A DNA stretch of 32,154 bases from Methanosarcinales archaeon (GTDB taxonomy: Archaea; Halobacteriota; Methanosarcinia; Methanosarcinales; Methanogasteraceae). The stretch is from NCBI GenBank assembly GCA_030604085.1, contig JAUVWP010000008.1:1-32154 (forward strand), written 5' to 3'. Shown here in pieces: positions 17,116 to 25,343 of this stretch. Under the pieces are notes generated by a model that was given only the letters and a program-made list of their open reading frames with translations, made no database searches and was not told where the DNA came from. How positions within the stretch are numbered: the first letter of the stretch is position 1; each line of letters starts with the position of its first letter. Both the position numbers and the translations under genes were made by a program.

Positions 17116-17717
17116 CCCATCAACTCCTCGAAACACGGGATGCAGTGTGGTGCGCCGCCCAGAAGCCGGATCCGCGTCTCCATCGCAGGTTCTCCGCAGC
17201 TATCACAGCATACCGATTCGTGGATATGCGCCATCGGTAGCGGTTCCGGAGTGATCACCTCTATGCTCAGAAGATCCGCTTCCGGGAGATCCAGTAGCGC
17301 ATTACTTTTTTCGATGTGTAACCGCTTGAACTCCTCCATTTCGGCAGGAGTTGCTGTTTTCTCTTTGACTTTGGCAAAGAGGTCCAGATGATGTTTGTCC
17401 GTTATGACTGCCTCTTCCTTGACGGAAATCCTAATTGCCTTCTGATTTTCACGGTTCATGAATGTATAGACGTATTTACCATAATCCTTGAAGATCAGGT
17501 TTCCTTTGCCAAACGTACAGCCAGTCAGCACCTGGATGGCATCCACGCCGCAGGAGCTGTTCTCGACGATTGCAACCAATTCCTCGTCCTTAGCAGGCTT
17601 TCCCAGTTCTCTTAACGCGACCAGAAAGACCCGTAGCCCCATCGCAAGTCCGGGACACTGGTGTCCGTGAAACCGGATAGCAGTCTCGAGTATGGATTTA
17701 ATATCAGTAGAGTCCAT
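17112..17717 (-). CDS. FmdE-family protein with C-terminal zinc finger
   Basis: The 201-residue product has the FmdE core: RFHGHQCPGLAMGLRV at about residues 15-30, ENSSCGVDAIQVLTGCTFGK at about 52-71, then GKYVYTF. A four-cysteine zinc-finger tail follows (CCDSCGEP about 168-175, CIPC about 193-196). The family is named from formylmethanofuran dehydrogenase subunit E, but many members are stand-alone metal- or cofactor-binding proteins. Here it is the first gene of the Dpp-type transporter operon and is coupled to the binding protein by a 4-bp overlap. A role in handling the imported metal or ligand is plausible. Formylmethanofuran dehydrogenase genes are not present nearby. Confidence 0.88.
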   Translation of the reverse strand: MDSTDIKSILETAIRFHGHQCPGLAMGLRVFLVALRELGKPAKDEELVAIVENSSCGVDAIQVLTGCTFGKGNLIFKDYGKYVYTFMNRENQKAIRISVKEEAVITDKHHLDLFAKVKEKTATPAEMEEFKRLHIEKSNALLDLPEADLLSIEVITPEPLPMAHIHESVCCDSCGEPAMETRIRLLGGAPHCIPCFEELMG

Positions 17718-17783
17718 GTCCTACGCTACTTATTGATACTATTAAAAGTTTTTGTTGAATAATTTATCAGGAGTCAGCAAAAG

Positions 17784-17792
17784 TTTTATATA
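17784..17792 (+). promoter_or_regulatory. TATA box of the S-layer-type gene
   Basis: TTTTATATA stands in an A/T-rich setting, about 80 bp before the ATG at 17870. On the opposite strand, an A/T-rich cttttaat element at about 17741-17750 lies some 25-30 bp before the fmdE-like ATG, so 17718-17869 appears to hold two back-to-back promoters. Assigned by pattern only. Confidence 0.5.
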
Positions 17793-17869
17793 GCATGAAA
17801 TTATTGTGTTTTGAAAGTAGCAACAATAACTACTATATATATAGCAAAAGCATAGGAGATATAAATAAA

Positions 17870-19063
17870 ATGGACAGAAATAACACTTTGAAATCGATAA
17901 CTATCAGCATAATGCTGGTGCTATCGATCGTAGCGCTATGTACCGGCACCGTATCTGCAAAGCCAATAGAGATACGGGCCCTGCCGGGGTCGATCACAAC
18001 CGGTTCTGATATGCATCTCGATGGGTTCAATTTCTCGGCGTTTCAGTATTCTATTAAGAAGCCGCCCTCCCACCCCCTCGCCACTGTAGAATCCCTCAAG
18101 CTCCACTTCGCCAGTAACGGGACGATCAAAGAAGACGATGCGGTTTACACGACAAATACGTGCAAGGGTTCTATGCGGTTTATCTGGTTCATGGGCTGCG
18201 AATATCGCTCGCTTGATCCGGATAAGGCGAATCTCTTGAGCAAGATACTGATCTGTTTCGATAAATATGATGCGCCTGCGGAGGGTAATACAAAGAAGAC
18301 TCTGGCAACCGGCGAGACCTGGGAACTTAAGGAAGGGTACAGTCTTGTGGCATCGCAGGTTGACCTCGTAGGCAATAAAGTGTATCTAAATATTTATAAA
18401 AATGGTGAAGCTGTGCACGATGAGGTTCTCACACCCGGGGATTATTTCGTGTACAACGAGACCATCGACGATGTGGAGGATATTACCCTCTTCACATGTC
18501 ATGTTGATTCGGCGTTCCGCGGAACCGATTCCAATGTCGTGATACTGAGTGTGGTCAGGCAGTACTCGGATAATCCGAAGAAGATTGGGATCGGCGATGA
18601 GTACGGGGACTTTGAGGTGAAAGAGATCACAGATAAGAAGATCACACTCAAGAACGCCAACACGATATCCTTTTCGCTCTTTGAACGAGAGGAACTGCTC
18701 GGCGATTGGGTCAAGTTCCGGGTTTCTGAGAAGGGATGGTGGGGCTATGCATATACCGAGATCGTGTGTGCAGCTCCGGAAGTCGGGGAATCCACTGGAA
18801 ACCCCGGGTTGTCACCAGTCGAGACTGCGGTAACAAACAGCACTCCAACCACCGCGCCAACCAGTATGGCAAATACCAATGGCGACACTGGCGCTTCCGA
18901 AGACGCGCCCGCCCCATCCCAAGAGGATTCCGGTGCCACAGAGAACGATCCTGCCCAGGAGACTGGAAATGATGCTGCGCATACAGAAGCCGTTCCGGGT
19001 TTCGGGGTTCTCTCTGCTATCGCTGGACTTTTTGCGGTTGCCTATGTTAGACGGCTGAAGTGA
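17870..19063 (+). CDS. S-layer duplication-domain protein with PGF-CTERM-like tail
   Basis: The 397-residue product has a signal peptide (ITISIMLVLSIVALCTGTVS, cleavage near SAKPIEIR). One copy of the Methanosarcina-type S-layer duplication domain (DUF1608/TIGR01567) follows, recognised by GETWELKEGYSLVASQVDL, GNKVYLNIYKNGEAVHDEVL, HVDSAFRGTDSNVVIL and GDEYGDFEVKEI. A Thr/Ser/Asp/Glu-rich stalk of about 60 residues comes next, then PGFGVLSAIAGLFAVAYVRR, which fits PGF-CTERM sorting to a lipid anchor. True S-layer subunits usually carry two such domains, so this is more likely a minor envelope protein. The frame opens at 17795, but AGGAGAT nine bases before the ATG at 17870 fixes the start. 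Confidence 0.85.
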   Translation: MDRNNTLKSITISIMLVLSIVALCTGTVSAKPIEIRALPGSITTGSDMHLDGFNFSAFQYSIKKPPSHPLATVESLKLHFASNGTIKEDDAVYTTNTCKGSMRFIWFMGCEYRSLDPDKANLLSKILICFDKYDAPAEGNTKKTLATGETWELKEGYSLVASQVDLVGNKVYLNIYKNGEAVHDEVLTPGDYFVYNETIDDVEDITLFTCHVDSAFRGTDSNVVILSVVRQYSDNPKKIGIGDEYGDFEVKEITDKKITLKNANTISFSLFEREELLGDWVKFRVSEKGWWGYAYTEIVCAAPEVGESTGNPGLSPVETAVTNSTPTTAPTSMANTNGDTGASEDAPAPSQEDSGATENDPAQETGNDAAHTEAVPGFGVLSAIAGLFAVAYVRRLK

Positions 19064-19089
19064 AAGGGGCGGATACCAGAGACTCTTGC

Positions 19090-19123
19090 AAGACCTGTGA
19101 CAGATGTTCTACAGGTCTTTTTT
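19090..19123 (+). terminator. Stem-loop terminator after the S-layer-type gene
   Basis: A perfect 9-bp stem aagacctgt/acaggtctt encloses a 12-nt loop and runs directly into a T-tract (six Ts within 19118-19123). It lies 27 bp after the stop of the S-layer-type gene. Archaeal termination depends mainly on the T-tract, so the hairpin may also stabilise the mRNA end. Confidence 0.7.
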
Positions 19124-19287
19124 ATCTTTATCTAAGGCAGAGGGCAGATGTGCCAGATGCATCCCTAGCAGAAGCAGCCGGCTGGGTGGGAACTGTGATC
19201 GGTTATGGGTGGCGGCATCAGCCTTGTAAACCAAATAGGTTAATATAGAAGGATGTTATAGATTAACATAATTACACAGGTGATTTC

Positions 19288-19683
19288 ATGGCCAATAAAA
19301 GTATTATAGAAAAGATACTCGGTTCGCCGATGCCGAAAAAATCTGTAGACACTGATAAGTATCACACTATCAGTCTCGATGACTACGATGAGGTCATAGA
19401 AGATGCGCCGGCAGAGACGTACATACGTGTTGCGGAACTGAGCAATCTTGATGGGATTCCCGATCTGAGAAAGGAGATATACGACGGAAATATCGTGATT
19501 GTCGATATCTCGCTGATAAAGCGGGACAAGATGATACTCGAACGCGCGCTTCGTGACCTGCGGGATGTGGTAAGCGATGTGCATGGGGATATCGCAGGGC
19601 TCGGTGAGGATATGGTGATCACGACTCCAACCGGCATCAGGATCGATCGTACACGGCTTGGTGGGCAGACGACGGCATATTGA
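19288..19683 (+). CDS. sepF: Archaeal SepF, cell-division FtsZ anchor
   Basis: The 131-residue product has an N-terminal amphipathic, basic segment (MANKSIIEKILGSPMPKK) suited to membrane targeting, an acidic linker, and the SepF core (YIRVAELSNL, EIYDGNIVIVDISLI). The end is strongly conserved in archaea (DVVSDVHGDIAGLGEDMVIT then PTGIRIDRTRLGG). SepF tethers FtsZ to the membrane at mid-cell. AGGTGA precedes the ATG, and an A/T-rich region with a TATA-like ttaatatag lies about 50 bp upstream. The stop codon is one base before cdhE. Confidence 0.92.
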   Translation: MANKSIIEKILGSPMPKKSVDTDKYHTISLDDYDEVIEDAPAETYIRVAELSNLDGIPDLRKEIYDGNIVIVDISLIKRDKMILERALRDLRDVVSDVHGDIAGLGEDMVITTPTGIRIDRTRLGGQTTAY

Positions 19684-19684
19684 T

Positions 19685-21079
19685 ATGAAGATCAACAGCC
19701 CTCTGCAGGCTTACGAGTACCTGCCGAAGACGAACTGCGGGGACTGTGGGGAACCGACATGCATGGCGTTTGCCTCGCATCTGATCGATCGGTCGATGAA
19801 GGCAGAGGAGTGTCCGCCCCTGCTCGGCGAAGAATATAACGATAATTATAACACGCTCGCCGATCTGCTTGCGCCTGAGATACGCGAGGTCGTAATCGGA
19901 ACTGGCGACCATGCGATCACCATCGGCGGGGATGATGTGCTGTATCGGCACAAGCTGACATTCTTCAATAAAACCGCCTTCGCTTATGACGTGTGGGACA
20001 CAATGAGCGAGGAAGAACTGGTCAAACGCGTCAACGATATTCAGAACTACAAAAAATTTTACATCGGCGAGTTCCTGACACTTGACGCGGTTGCGATCAG
20101 ATGCACATCCGGCGATGCGGATCAGTTCGCGCAAACGACCGCGAAAGTGATGGAAACGACCGAACTGCCGCTTCTGCTATGTTCGCTTGATCCGGAAGTT
20201 CTCGGTGCAGGGCTTGCCGTTGCTGCCGATCGAAAGCCACTGATCTATGCCGCAACTACTGAAAACTGGCGCGATGTTGCAGAGCTTGCACTCACACATA
20301 ACGTCCCTGTAGCGCTCTCTGCGCCAAACGATCCGGATGCCTTGAAATCGCTTGCACTGACGTTTGCGTCGGCGGGCATCACCGATCTCGTGCTCGATCC
20401 CGGGACGTTTCCGACAGACGGGCTGCGGGACTCCTTTGAGAACTTCCTGAAGATCCGGCGTGCAGGGATCGATGGGCAGACCGATATCGCATATCCGCTG
20501 ATGGCGGTTCCCATGACCGTCTGGGAACGTTCCGATGGCATAAGTGCGGCATACTGGGAGAGCGTGCTTGCATCGATCTTCACGGTCAGGTACGGGGACA
20601 TCATGATCATGCACAGCATCGAGCCGTACTCGCTTCTTCCGGAACTGCATATCAGGGACACGGTCTACACCGACCCGAGAAAGCCGGTGATGGTCGATGC
20701 GGGCGTCTTTGAGGTCGGATCGCCTGACCGGAAGTCGCCGGTCTTCATAACAGCGAACTTTGCGCTAACCTATTACACGGTGGAGAGTGATCTGGCGTCC
20801 AATGACATCGACTGCTATCTCGGCGTGGTGGACACCGACGGAATCGGCGTCGAGGCGGCGGTAGCAGGCGGGCAGCTCAATGCGGCAAAGATCAAGGATA
20901 TGTTCGATTCAGCCGGTTTTGATGTGCAGGAGAAGACCGATCACGGCGCAGTTATCCTTCCGGGACTTGCTGCACGGCTGCAAGGGGATGTTGAGGATGA
21001 GACTGGACTTACCGTGATGATAGGACCTCCTGATTCAGGGCAGATTCCGAGATGGATGGAATCGAAGTGGGAGTCGTGA
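19685..21079 (+). CDS. cdhE: Acetyl-CoA decarbonylase/synthase gamma subunit (corrinoid/Fe-S protein large subunit)
   Basis: The 464-residue product matches CdhE over its length. The N-terminal 4Fe-4S motif is TNCGDCGEPTCMAFA with a fourth Cys 17 residues on (C18, C21, C26, C43). A TIM-barrel methyl-carrier domain follows, and then a C-terminal corrinoid-binding part. With CdhD it carries the methyl group between tetrahydromethanopterin and the acetyl-CoA synthase site. The ATG at 19685 gives the normal N-terminus; the frame itself opens at 19658 inside sepF. The rest of the cdh cluster is absent, and cdhE pairs here with sepF. The first 106-bp repeat begins four bases after its stop. Confidence 0.95.
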   Translation: MKINSPLQAYEYLPKTNCGDCGEPTCMAFASHLIDRSMKAEECPPLLGEEYNDNYNTLADLLAPEIREVVIGTGDHAITIGGDDVLYRHKLTFFNKTAFAYDVWDTMSEEELVKRVNDIQNYKKFYIGEFLTLDAVAIRCTSGDADQFAQTTAKVMETTELPLLLCSLDPEVLGAGLAVAADRKPLIYAATTENWRDVAELALTHNVPVALSAPNDPDALKSLALTFASAGITDLVLDPGTFPTDGLRDSFENFLKIRRAGIDGQTDIAYPLMAVPMTVWERSDGISAAYWESVLASIFTVRYGDIMIMHSIEPYSLLPELHIRDTVYTDPRKPVMVDAGVFEVGSPDRKSPVFITANFALTYYTVESDLASNDIDCYLGVVDTDGIGVEAAVAGGQLNAAKIKDMFDSAGFDVQEKTDHGAVILPGLAARLQGDVEDETGLTVMIGPPDSGQIPRWMESKWES

Positions 21080-21082
21080 GAT

Positions 21083-21188
21083 TTTCACTTTCACCCCGCT
21101 CTTGGATCACTGATTTATATATGTGGGCTGATGTGTATATCAAGGACTTGCACAGCCCTACACGATTCTGGGCGGACCTGCAGATTCC
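21083..21188 (+). repeat. 106-bp direct repeat, copy 1
   Basis: This copy matches 25344-25449 in the same orientation at 104 of 106 positions. It contains a TATA-like TTTATATAT (21114-21122), then about 66 bp of mixed sequence ending in cagattcc, followed by a T-rich tract. GCCC/GGGC and GGAC-UUGC/GCAG-AUUCC pairings suggest that the downstream half could fold as RNA. It lies between the cdhE stop and the TPR gene stop and forms one border of the ATPase/TPR module. Confidence 0.92.
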
Positions 21189-21192
21189 CCCC

Positions 21193-21208
21193 CTCTTTTT
21201 ATTTTTTT
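21193..21208 (+). terminator. T-tract terminator
   Basis: The plus strand reads ctctttttatttttttg, a typical archaeal oligo-T termination signal. It would stop transcripts coming from sepF-cdhE or from a promoter inside the 106-bp repeat. An equivalent T-tract follows repeat copy 2 (about 25458-25474). Confidence 0.55.
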
Positions 21209-21220
21209 GTTTGGATCGGA

Positions 21221-24031
21221 TTAGGTCTCCGATTTTGATATTTTATGGCGTATGAAGATAGTTATTGATAGCAGCATTGTTAGAATCAGGAGAGACTCTA
21301 TTGCAAATTTTTCTATTGACTCTTCAAAAATAAAATGTATTAATATTATTGCAATGGCTTCAGATATGATGCCGCCGATAGATCCAAAGATACGACCCCA
21401 CAGTGGGGTAGATTTCTGCTTCTCTGGTGACGGTTCTTTGTCTCCCCCAACGATAGTAGTAGGTCCTGTGTAGATAGTGGAATCTTTCACGGGCCCAAAT
21501 GCAGCACTAATTCCACCCTCCTTCGCATTGGCGCTGCTGCCACCAGTCGGCACCTCGTCTGATATTTTTCTCTCAGTCACGTTTCCAGCCTCATCGAAGA
21601 CCAATATCTTGATCATGTTCCTGAGTCCGACCCCTGAGACCTCATCGAGGACATCGAAAACATTGTTTGCCGCATCAACTGCGTTTCTTGGATCGAATCC
21701 CTCAACATTCTTTAGATTGTCTGCAACACGCATCAATATTTCGTTTACCCGATCAACCACATCCATCCCAAGCTCATTCGATATGCTCTGGTAGCACCCC
21801 TCTGCTAATCTAATCTCGGAAACCGCATCCATAATTTTTTGGTTGCTCTCTTCCCTGTAGCCGTCCCGAATCAACCCAAGTGCCGTGTAGAGGTGCCTGC
21901 ACCCATCGCATGTCTTGCTGCTGCAAGCACCAGTTTCGCCCAGACTGCCGAAACTCTCCGATGCCTCGCCAAGATAGTTGATCGCCAGATCGAGCAGACG
22001 ATTCTGTTTTTCCGCTTCTTCTTTGTGCAGATCGATCTCCCGCACACACCGCTTCGCCTCATGGCTTGCGATTGCACCCTTGAGTCTGATTATGTCCGCG
22101 CCATCTGCAAACTCAAGCGCGGCTTTCATCTCCGCAATTGTGCTGTCGAGCAATGCTATCGCCTTGCCCGCATCCTCTTCTGTGATGTTCTGCACCGAAT
22201 ACGAGAGCGCCCGCGTGAGGTGCGCATCCATCAGAAGCGAGCGCGGCATTCTGGCAAGCGGCAGTCCGTGCGTCTCTTCGTATCTCTCTGATGCTTCGCG
22301 ATACAATTCCGCCGCATCAGAGACGAGTTTCTTGTGATCCACTTCAGATGATGTAAGCTTCGCCTCATGTTTCCTCTGGTCTGCGATCATGCGCAGAGAG
22401 ACCGCAAGCCAGTTGAGCGCGTTCGGGTACTCCGGGCGGGCGTCCGGGTGGATCTTCTCGATCGTCTCTTCGAGGTTGCTTTTCGCTTCCACTGGGTTGG
22501 ATCGATCGAGATATCCCTTTCCGATATTCGAAAACGTTATGCCCACCATGTGCCGATTTCCAATATCCTCAGAAATTCCCATACTCCTTTCATAGTACTC
22601 GATTGCATGATCCCACTCGCCCATATGAGCGTACACCAGTCCAAGGTTGTTGTAGGTTGCGGCAAGCCCATGCTGGTCCTCAAGAGCCTCAAAAGTTTCC
22701 ATACTCTTTTCGTAGTACTTGATCACACGATCCCACTCACCTTTATGATAGTACACCAGTCCAAGATTGTTGTAGGTCTTAGCAAGCCCATGCTGATCTC
22801 CAATATCTTCAGAAATTCCCATGTCTTTTTTGTAGTACTCGATTGCATGATCCCACTCACCTTTATGATAGTACACCGATCCAAGATTGCCATAGGTCTT
22901 AGCAAGCCCATGCTGATCTCCAAGAGCCTTAGAAATCTCCATACTCTTATCGAAGTACTCGATTGCAAGGTCCCACTCGCCTTTACTGGCGTACGCGTTT
23001 CCGAGATTGTTGTAGGTCTTGGCAAGCTCATGCTGATCTCCAAGATCCTCAAAAATCTTCATGCTTTCTTCGAAGTACTCGATTGCACGATCCCACATAC
23101 CTTTGTCTTCGTAAACCGGTCCAAGATTGTTGTAGGTCTTAGCAAGCCCATGCTGATCTCCAAGAGCCTTAGAAATCTCCATATTCTTATCGAAGTACTC
23201 GATTGCAAGGTCCCACTCGCCTTTACTGGCGTACGCGTTTCCGAGATTGCCGTATGCTTTGGCAAGCCCATGCTGATTTCCAATAGCATCAAAAATTTCC
23301 ATGCTCTTCTCGTAGTACTCGATTGCGCGATCCCACTCGCCTCTTCTGTAATACAGTATCCCAAGCTGCCCCAATATCTTTGAAACCTCTTTTTCATCAC
23401 CCCGCTCCTGAAATTCTGCTAACGCTCGCTCATAAGACTGCATCTCTTCATCCGAAATCTTTCCCCTCCAGATCGTCTCCGCCGCCTCAACTTCGCCTCC
23501 GTATTTCAGACCACCAGAAACACCCCCGAACTCAGAAACCCGCGCCCTCCATGCCCAAAAATCCGGAGCAGATCGTGCGATGATCCCGAGCGAGACTTTA
23601 TCCACCCAGATGATGATCGGCTGCTTGATCTTTGCAAATTCCTCTCTCGTGTAATTCAGAATCCGTGCAAGGTCTTCCAGTTCAGGCTTTTCAGGCGGCA
23701 GGTATACAAAAAAAGCAGCATTATCGCCACGATATCGGTTCAGCGTGTATGCCAAATCGTTCGCTTGTATCCCTATTTCAGATCTTCTTGCACCCCCACT
23801 CGAAGATACACGCTCTAGGTGCCGCGCTATCTCATCCCTGGTGGATGCGGTCTCGCCCACCCCGATCTTTACTTTGATTATTTTTATATTTTTATTTAGA
23901 AATCTATTTTCCAACTGTTGCGCTATCTCATCTCTGGTCGATGCGGTATCACAATCCGCAAAGTAGATTCCACCATCCGAATAGTACATCTCGGTCTCGA
24001 GTTTCAGTAATTCCTGCTCATTTTCTAGCAT
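21221..24031 (-). CDS. TPR protein with N-terminal STAND-associated domain and C-terminal membrane helices
   Basis: The 936-residue product has four parts. Residues 1-175 form a domain ending in PIIIWVDKVSLGIIARSAPDFWAWR, a sequence type seen from memory in TPR partners of STAND-like ATPases. About 215-535 are eight TPR units of 40 residues (consensus LAKTYNNLGxxYxxKGEWDxAIEYYxKSMEI), very alike. About 535-840 are mostly helical, with a CxxxxCxxC cluster (CSSKTCDGC). The tail (about 880-930) has two hydrophobic helices and a basic end. A short duplicated segment (TASTRDEIA) occurs twice near the N-terminus. The ATG overlaps the end of the ATPase gene by 14 bases, so the two are co-translated. 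Sensor plus membrane effector of a conflict or defence system is my inference; no function has been shown. Confidence 0.75.
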   Translation of the reverse strand: MLENEQELLKLETEMYYSDGGIYFADCDTASTRDEIAQQLENRFLNKNIKIIKVKIGVGETASTRDEIARHLERVSSSGGARRSEIGIQANDLAYTLNRYRGDNAAFFVYLPPEKPELEDLARILNYTREEFAKIKQPIIIWVDKVSLGIIARSAPDFWAWRARVSEFGGVSGGLKYGGEVEAAETIWRGKISDEEMQSYERALAEFQERGDEKEVSKILGQLGILYYRRGEWDRAIEYYEKSMEIFDAIGNQHGLAKAYGNLGNAYASKGEWDLAIEYFDKNMEISKALGDQHGLAKTYNNLGPVYEDKGMWDRAIEYFEESMKIFEDLGDQHELAKTYNNLGNAYASKGEWDLAIEYFDKSMEISKALGDQHGLAKTYGNLGSVYYHKGEWDHAIEYYKKDMGISEDIGDQHGLAKTYNNLGLVYYHKGEWDRVIKYYEKSMETFEALEDQHGLAATYNNLGLVYAHMGEWDHAIEYYERSMGISEDIGNRHMVGITFSNIGKGYLDRSNPVEAKSNLEETIEKIHPDARPEYPNALNWLAVSLRMIADQRKHEAKLTSSEVDHKKLVSDAAELYREASERYEETHGLPLARMPRSLLMDAHLTRALSYSVQNITEEDAGKAIALLDSTIAEMKAALEFADGADIIRLKGAIASHEAKRCVREIDLHKEEAEKQNRLLDLAINYLGEASESFGSLGETGACSSKTCDGCRHLYTALGLIRDGYREESNQKIMDAVSEIRLAEGCYQSISNELGMDVVDRVNEILMRVADNLKNVEGFDPRNAVDAANNVFDVLDEVSGVGLRNMIKILVFDEAGNVTERKISDEVPTGGSSANAKEGGISAAFGPVKDSTIYTGPTTIVGGDKEPSPEKQKSTPLWGRIFGSIGGIISEAIAIILIHFIFEESIEKFAIESLLILTMLLSITIFIRHKISKSET
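22430..23389 (-). repeat. 120-bp tandem repeat array coding for TPR units
   Basis: Eight 120-bp units lie inside the TPR gene. The inner units are nearly identical at DNA level; for example, the units around 22910-23030 and 23150-23270 share long exact runs (ccttagaaatctccat; gcctttactggcgtacgcgt). This implies recent expansion or gene conversion, and the unit number could vary between strains. Confidence 0.85.
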
Positions 24032-25283
24032 GATCGTCCATGCTCTTTAAGATCGAAAGCACAACCGGATGCACGTCCCACCAGATATCACCGTTGTATT
24101 CCACAATGCTTAAGTTGTGGAGAAGCCCTGGAATCTCCGCTCTGATATTCTCGTCATCGATATAGATCGACTTTGTGTCGCGAACCTCTTTCAGCGCGGT
24201 ATATTGTGTCTTCTTTGATAAAATCCTCTTAAAATCATTTTTTCTATCGTTAACGGCTCTTTTAACATCATCGTAGATGATCCCATCTCCGCCCCGTACG
24301 ATAGCTTCAACGCATGAATCCTTGATGATGCGAACAAACTCCCGTGTGATGCCCGCGCTCATTTCAGTGGCATATCGGAGCGCATCTTCTTCGATAAGGT
24401 CCGGGTGCATTCTCAATCTCGATAAATCACTGAAAACGTCTTCACCATCTTTACATGGAGTACCGTCTCTGTTTGTGACTGCGATGTTTGGCAGAATGAT
24501 AGTGTCATCAAAACTCTGCTGGATTACAGTGAATTCGCTGGAATAAACAGCGCTTATCGGTATGGTGTAGATGATAGCGCAGTCGGGTTTGGATAAGACC
24601 TGTCCATAACCATAGTACAGTTTTTTTCCGATATCAAGAGGCGATCCATCGATACCATCAATGATGATCAATGCATCATATCCTGCAAGTTTTACCTGAG
24701 TTACCATCGAATTGATAAGTTCGATAAGCCGGCTGATTCTTGGTTTGAGTTGCTTCCGCACCGATTCTCGTGTTAAACTCTCTTGTTGATATTTGGCGAC
24801 AAACAATTTCTGAAACATCACTCCAAGACCTCTCCGCTCCTCTTTAATCTCCTCAACATCCTTTGTTACCTCGCCAACAAACTCTTCAATCTCATTTAAG
24901 ATCGCCTTATCAATCTTCACACCAGCGCTGTCTGCTTTATGGTATAGTTCATACGCCAGACTGAAGAGTATATCCGAATAATCAAGATCAAAAACATCGA
25001 GCACATCAGTTACATTGTATTTAACGATCAACAGACCCTGATGATTCTCTTCCAGATCGAGTGCAAGTTTATTCAGTTCTGTTGACTTGCCATACCCCCG
25101 GTGCCCACTGAATAATATCTTCTGCGCATCTGCACCGAATATCCTTATTTTGAGTTTCGTTATCGCAGGATCTTCTTTTTTATTTAGAATCCTGTATGCA
25201 TAATACTCATCCAGATCTTCCTTATCTAACGTCTATCTCGGATCAAATACCCGAATCACATCATTTAATGTCTGGGCTTGCAT
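24018..25283 (-). CDS. P-loop ATPase (STAND/AAA-like) with in-frame UAG at codon 17
   Basis: Read from the ATG at 25283, the product has 421 residues with UAG as residue 17. It runs MQAQTLNDVIRVFDPR-UAG-TLDKEDLDEYYAYRIL, then Walker A SGHRGYGKSTEL (about residues 50-61). Walker B is DALIIIDGID, and a C-terminal winged-helix-like end follows (LLHNLSIVEYNGDIWWDVHP). The start is fixed by AGAGGTGA six bases before the ATG. A conventional annotation would start at a TTG (25031) after Walker A and so would delete the nucleotide-binding site. Between the UAG and Walker A there is no ATG, GTG or TTG. The downstream partner is the TPR/membrane protein, in one operon between two direct repeats. Function is inferred as a signalling or defence NTPase. 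Confidence 0.8.
25233..25235 (-). other. In-frame UAG codon in the ATPase gene
   Basis: This TAG follows FDPR and precedes TLDKEDLDEYY. In related ATPases the equivalent stretch (FDPR-K/R-x-L then D/E and YY) is continuous, so a sense residue, probably Lys or Arg, is expected here. Without decoding, only a 16-residue peptide would be made from the well-placed start. Confidence 0.75.
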
Positions 25284-25343
25284 CACATTCACCTCTGGTA
25301 TGGTATAGTCAGTGGCGCATCATAAATCATCTTCCATACACAA

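Noticed and set aside
22367-23383. Plus-strand frame of 338 codons with internal repeats
   Set aside because: The repetition is the mirror of the TPR array on the other strand; no start signal.
22430-23389. CRISPR array
   Set aside because: The 120-bp units are contiguous coding repeats with no unique spacers.
24018-25031. ATPase starting at TTG 25031
   Set aside because: This would remove the Walker A motif, and the TTG has no convincing ribosome site, whereas ATG 25283 has a strong one.
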